A stretch of DNA of 64,000 nucleotides. Source: Polynucleobacter sp. HIN5 (lineage in GTDB: Bacteria > Pseudomonadota > Gammaproteobacteria > Burkholderiales > Burkholderiaceae). Location: the NCBI RefSeq assembly GCF_030297555.1, contig NZ_AP028136.1, positions 1,612,001 through 1,676,000 on the forward strand, written 5' to 3'. Below are positions 63,955-64,000 of the stretch, piece by piece (the stretch's first letter is position 1; each line of letters opens with the position of its first letter). Both the position numbers and the translations under genes were made by a program. The notes beneath the pieces were generated by a model. That model saw only the letters and a list, made by a program, of their open reading frames with translations, did not search any database and had not been told where the DNA came from.

Positions 63955-64000
63955 GCTGACCTCCACGATTGGCAGGCCGATTGAGATAAACCCGAATCGT
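63947..64000 (-). CDS. Partial upstream gene, probably dctQ 3' end
   Basis: On the - strand the frame TIRVYLNRPANRGGQHV ends at TAA 63949-63947, overlapping the dctM start by 8 bp. This is the usual coupling of dctQ to dctM. Only 17 residues are in the window, so identity is inferred from position. Confidence 0.4.
   Translation of the reverse strand, partial: TIRVYLNRPANRGGQHV

Overview
The window looks like a chromosome segment of a freshwater betaproteobacterium of the Burkholderiaceae, most likely Polynucleobacter or a close relative. This rests on gene order (pgk-pyk-purC-purE-purK-sua5; recA-recX-sucC-sucD-terC-pilin), on protein families typical of the group (Bug binding proteins, DUF1840, DUF2878/DUF3833) and on moderate base composition. 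Identification is by reading motifs only; no database was searched.

Layout. 1-2.1 kb: end of a Bug/TctC binding protein and a UxaA/GarD-type sugar-acid dehydratase. 2.1-4.3 kb: groES-groEL with a CIRCE operator. 4.4-8.3 kb: a three-gene BvgR/BvgA/BvgS-like signalling operon. 8.3-22.7 kb: core genes for HU, PBP4, tRNA threonylcarbamoylation, purine synthesis, lower glycolysis, branched-chain amino acid export and transamination, LPS heptosyltransferase, an M48 protease and MoaC. 22.8-29.8 kb: three TerC-family genes (one fused to a UspA domain), a yybP-ykoY manganese riboswitch placed in front of a LysR regulator, a pilin and sucCD. 30-31.7 kb: recA-recX with a LexA box. 31.7-39.6 kb: small envelope proteins, an SSS-family symporter with its small subunit, and a cNMP/CBS/DUF294 protein overlapping an exonuclease gene. 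39.7-51.9 kb: an antiporter, haloacid dehalogenase, DedA, a GpgS-like glycosyltransferase fused to a HAD phosphatase, oxidoreductases, a candidate sRNA, small genes and a ModA-like protein.

The most unusual part is 51,981-61,058. A 47-bp direct repeat, covering the 5' half of a tRNA-Met gene up to the anticodon loop plus 8 bp upstream, brackets about 9 kb. The intact tRNA is at the right end. Inside are two copies of a ~190-bp non-coding element (A, A'), two copies of a second ~65-bp element (B, B'), and three identical copies of the 17-bp near-palindrome TGTCGTTTTAAACGACA. The order A-cargo-A'-DUF1840-B-cargo-B'-tRNA reads as one A...B unit nested in another. Cargo 1 is a c-di-GMP and exopolysaccharide module (GGDEF, GAF-HD-GYP, PgaC-like synthase, outer-membrane beta-barrel, Ala-rich helical protein). 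Cargo 2 is a copper-type P1B ATPase with a 40-residue Met-rich membrane peptide. No integrase or transposase is visible, so the mechanism of movement is unknown.

Right of the island are two tiny membrane-protein genes, a BciB-like (F420-hydrogenase-beta family) reductase and a TRAP transporter large subunit at the window edge.
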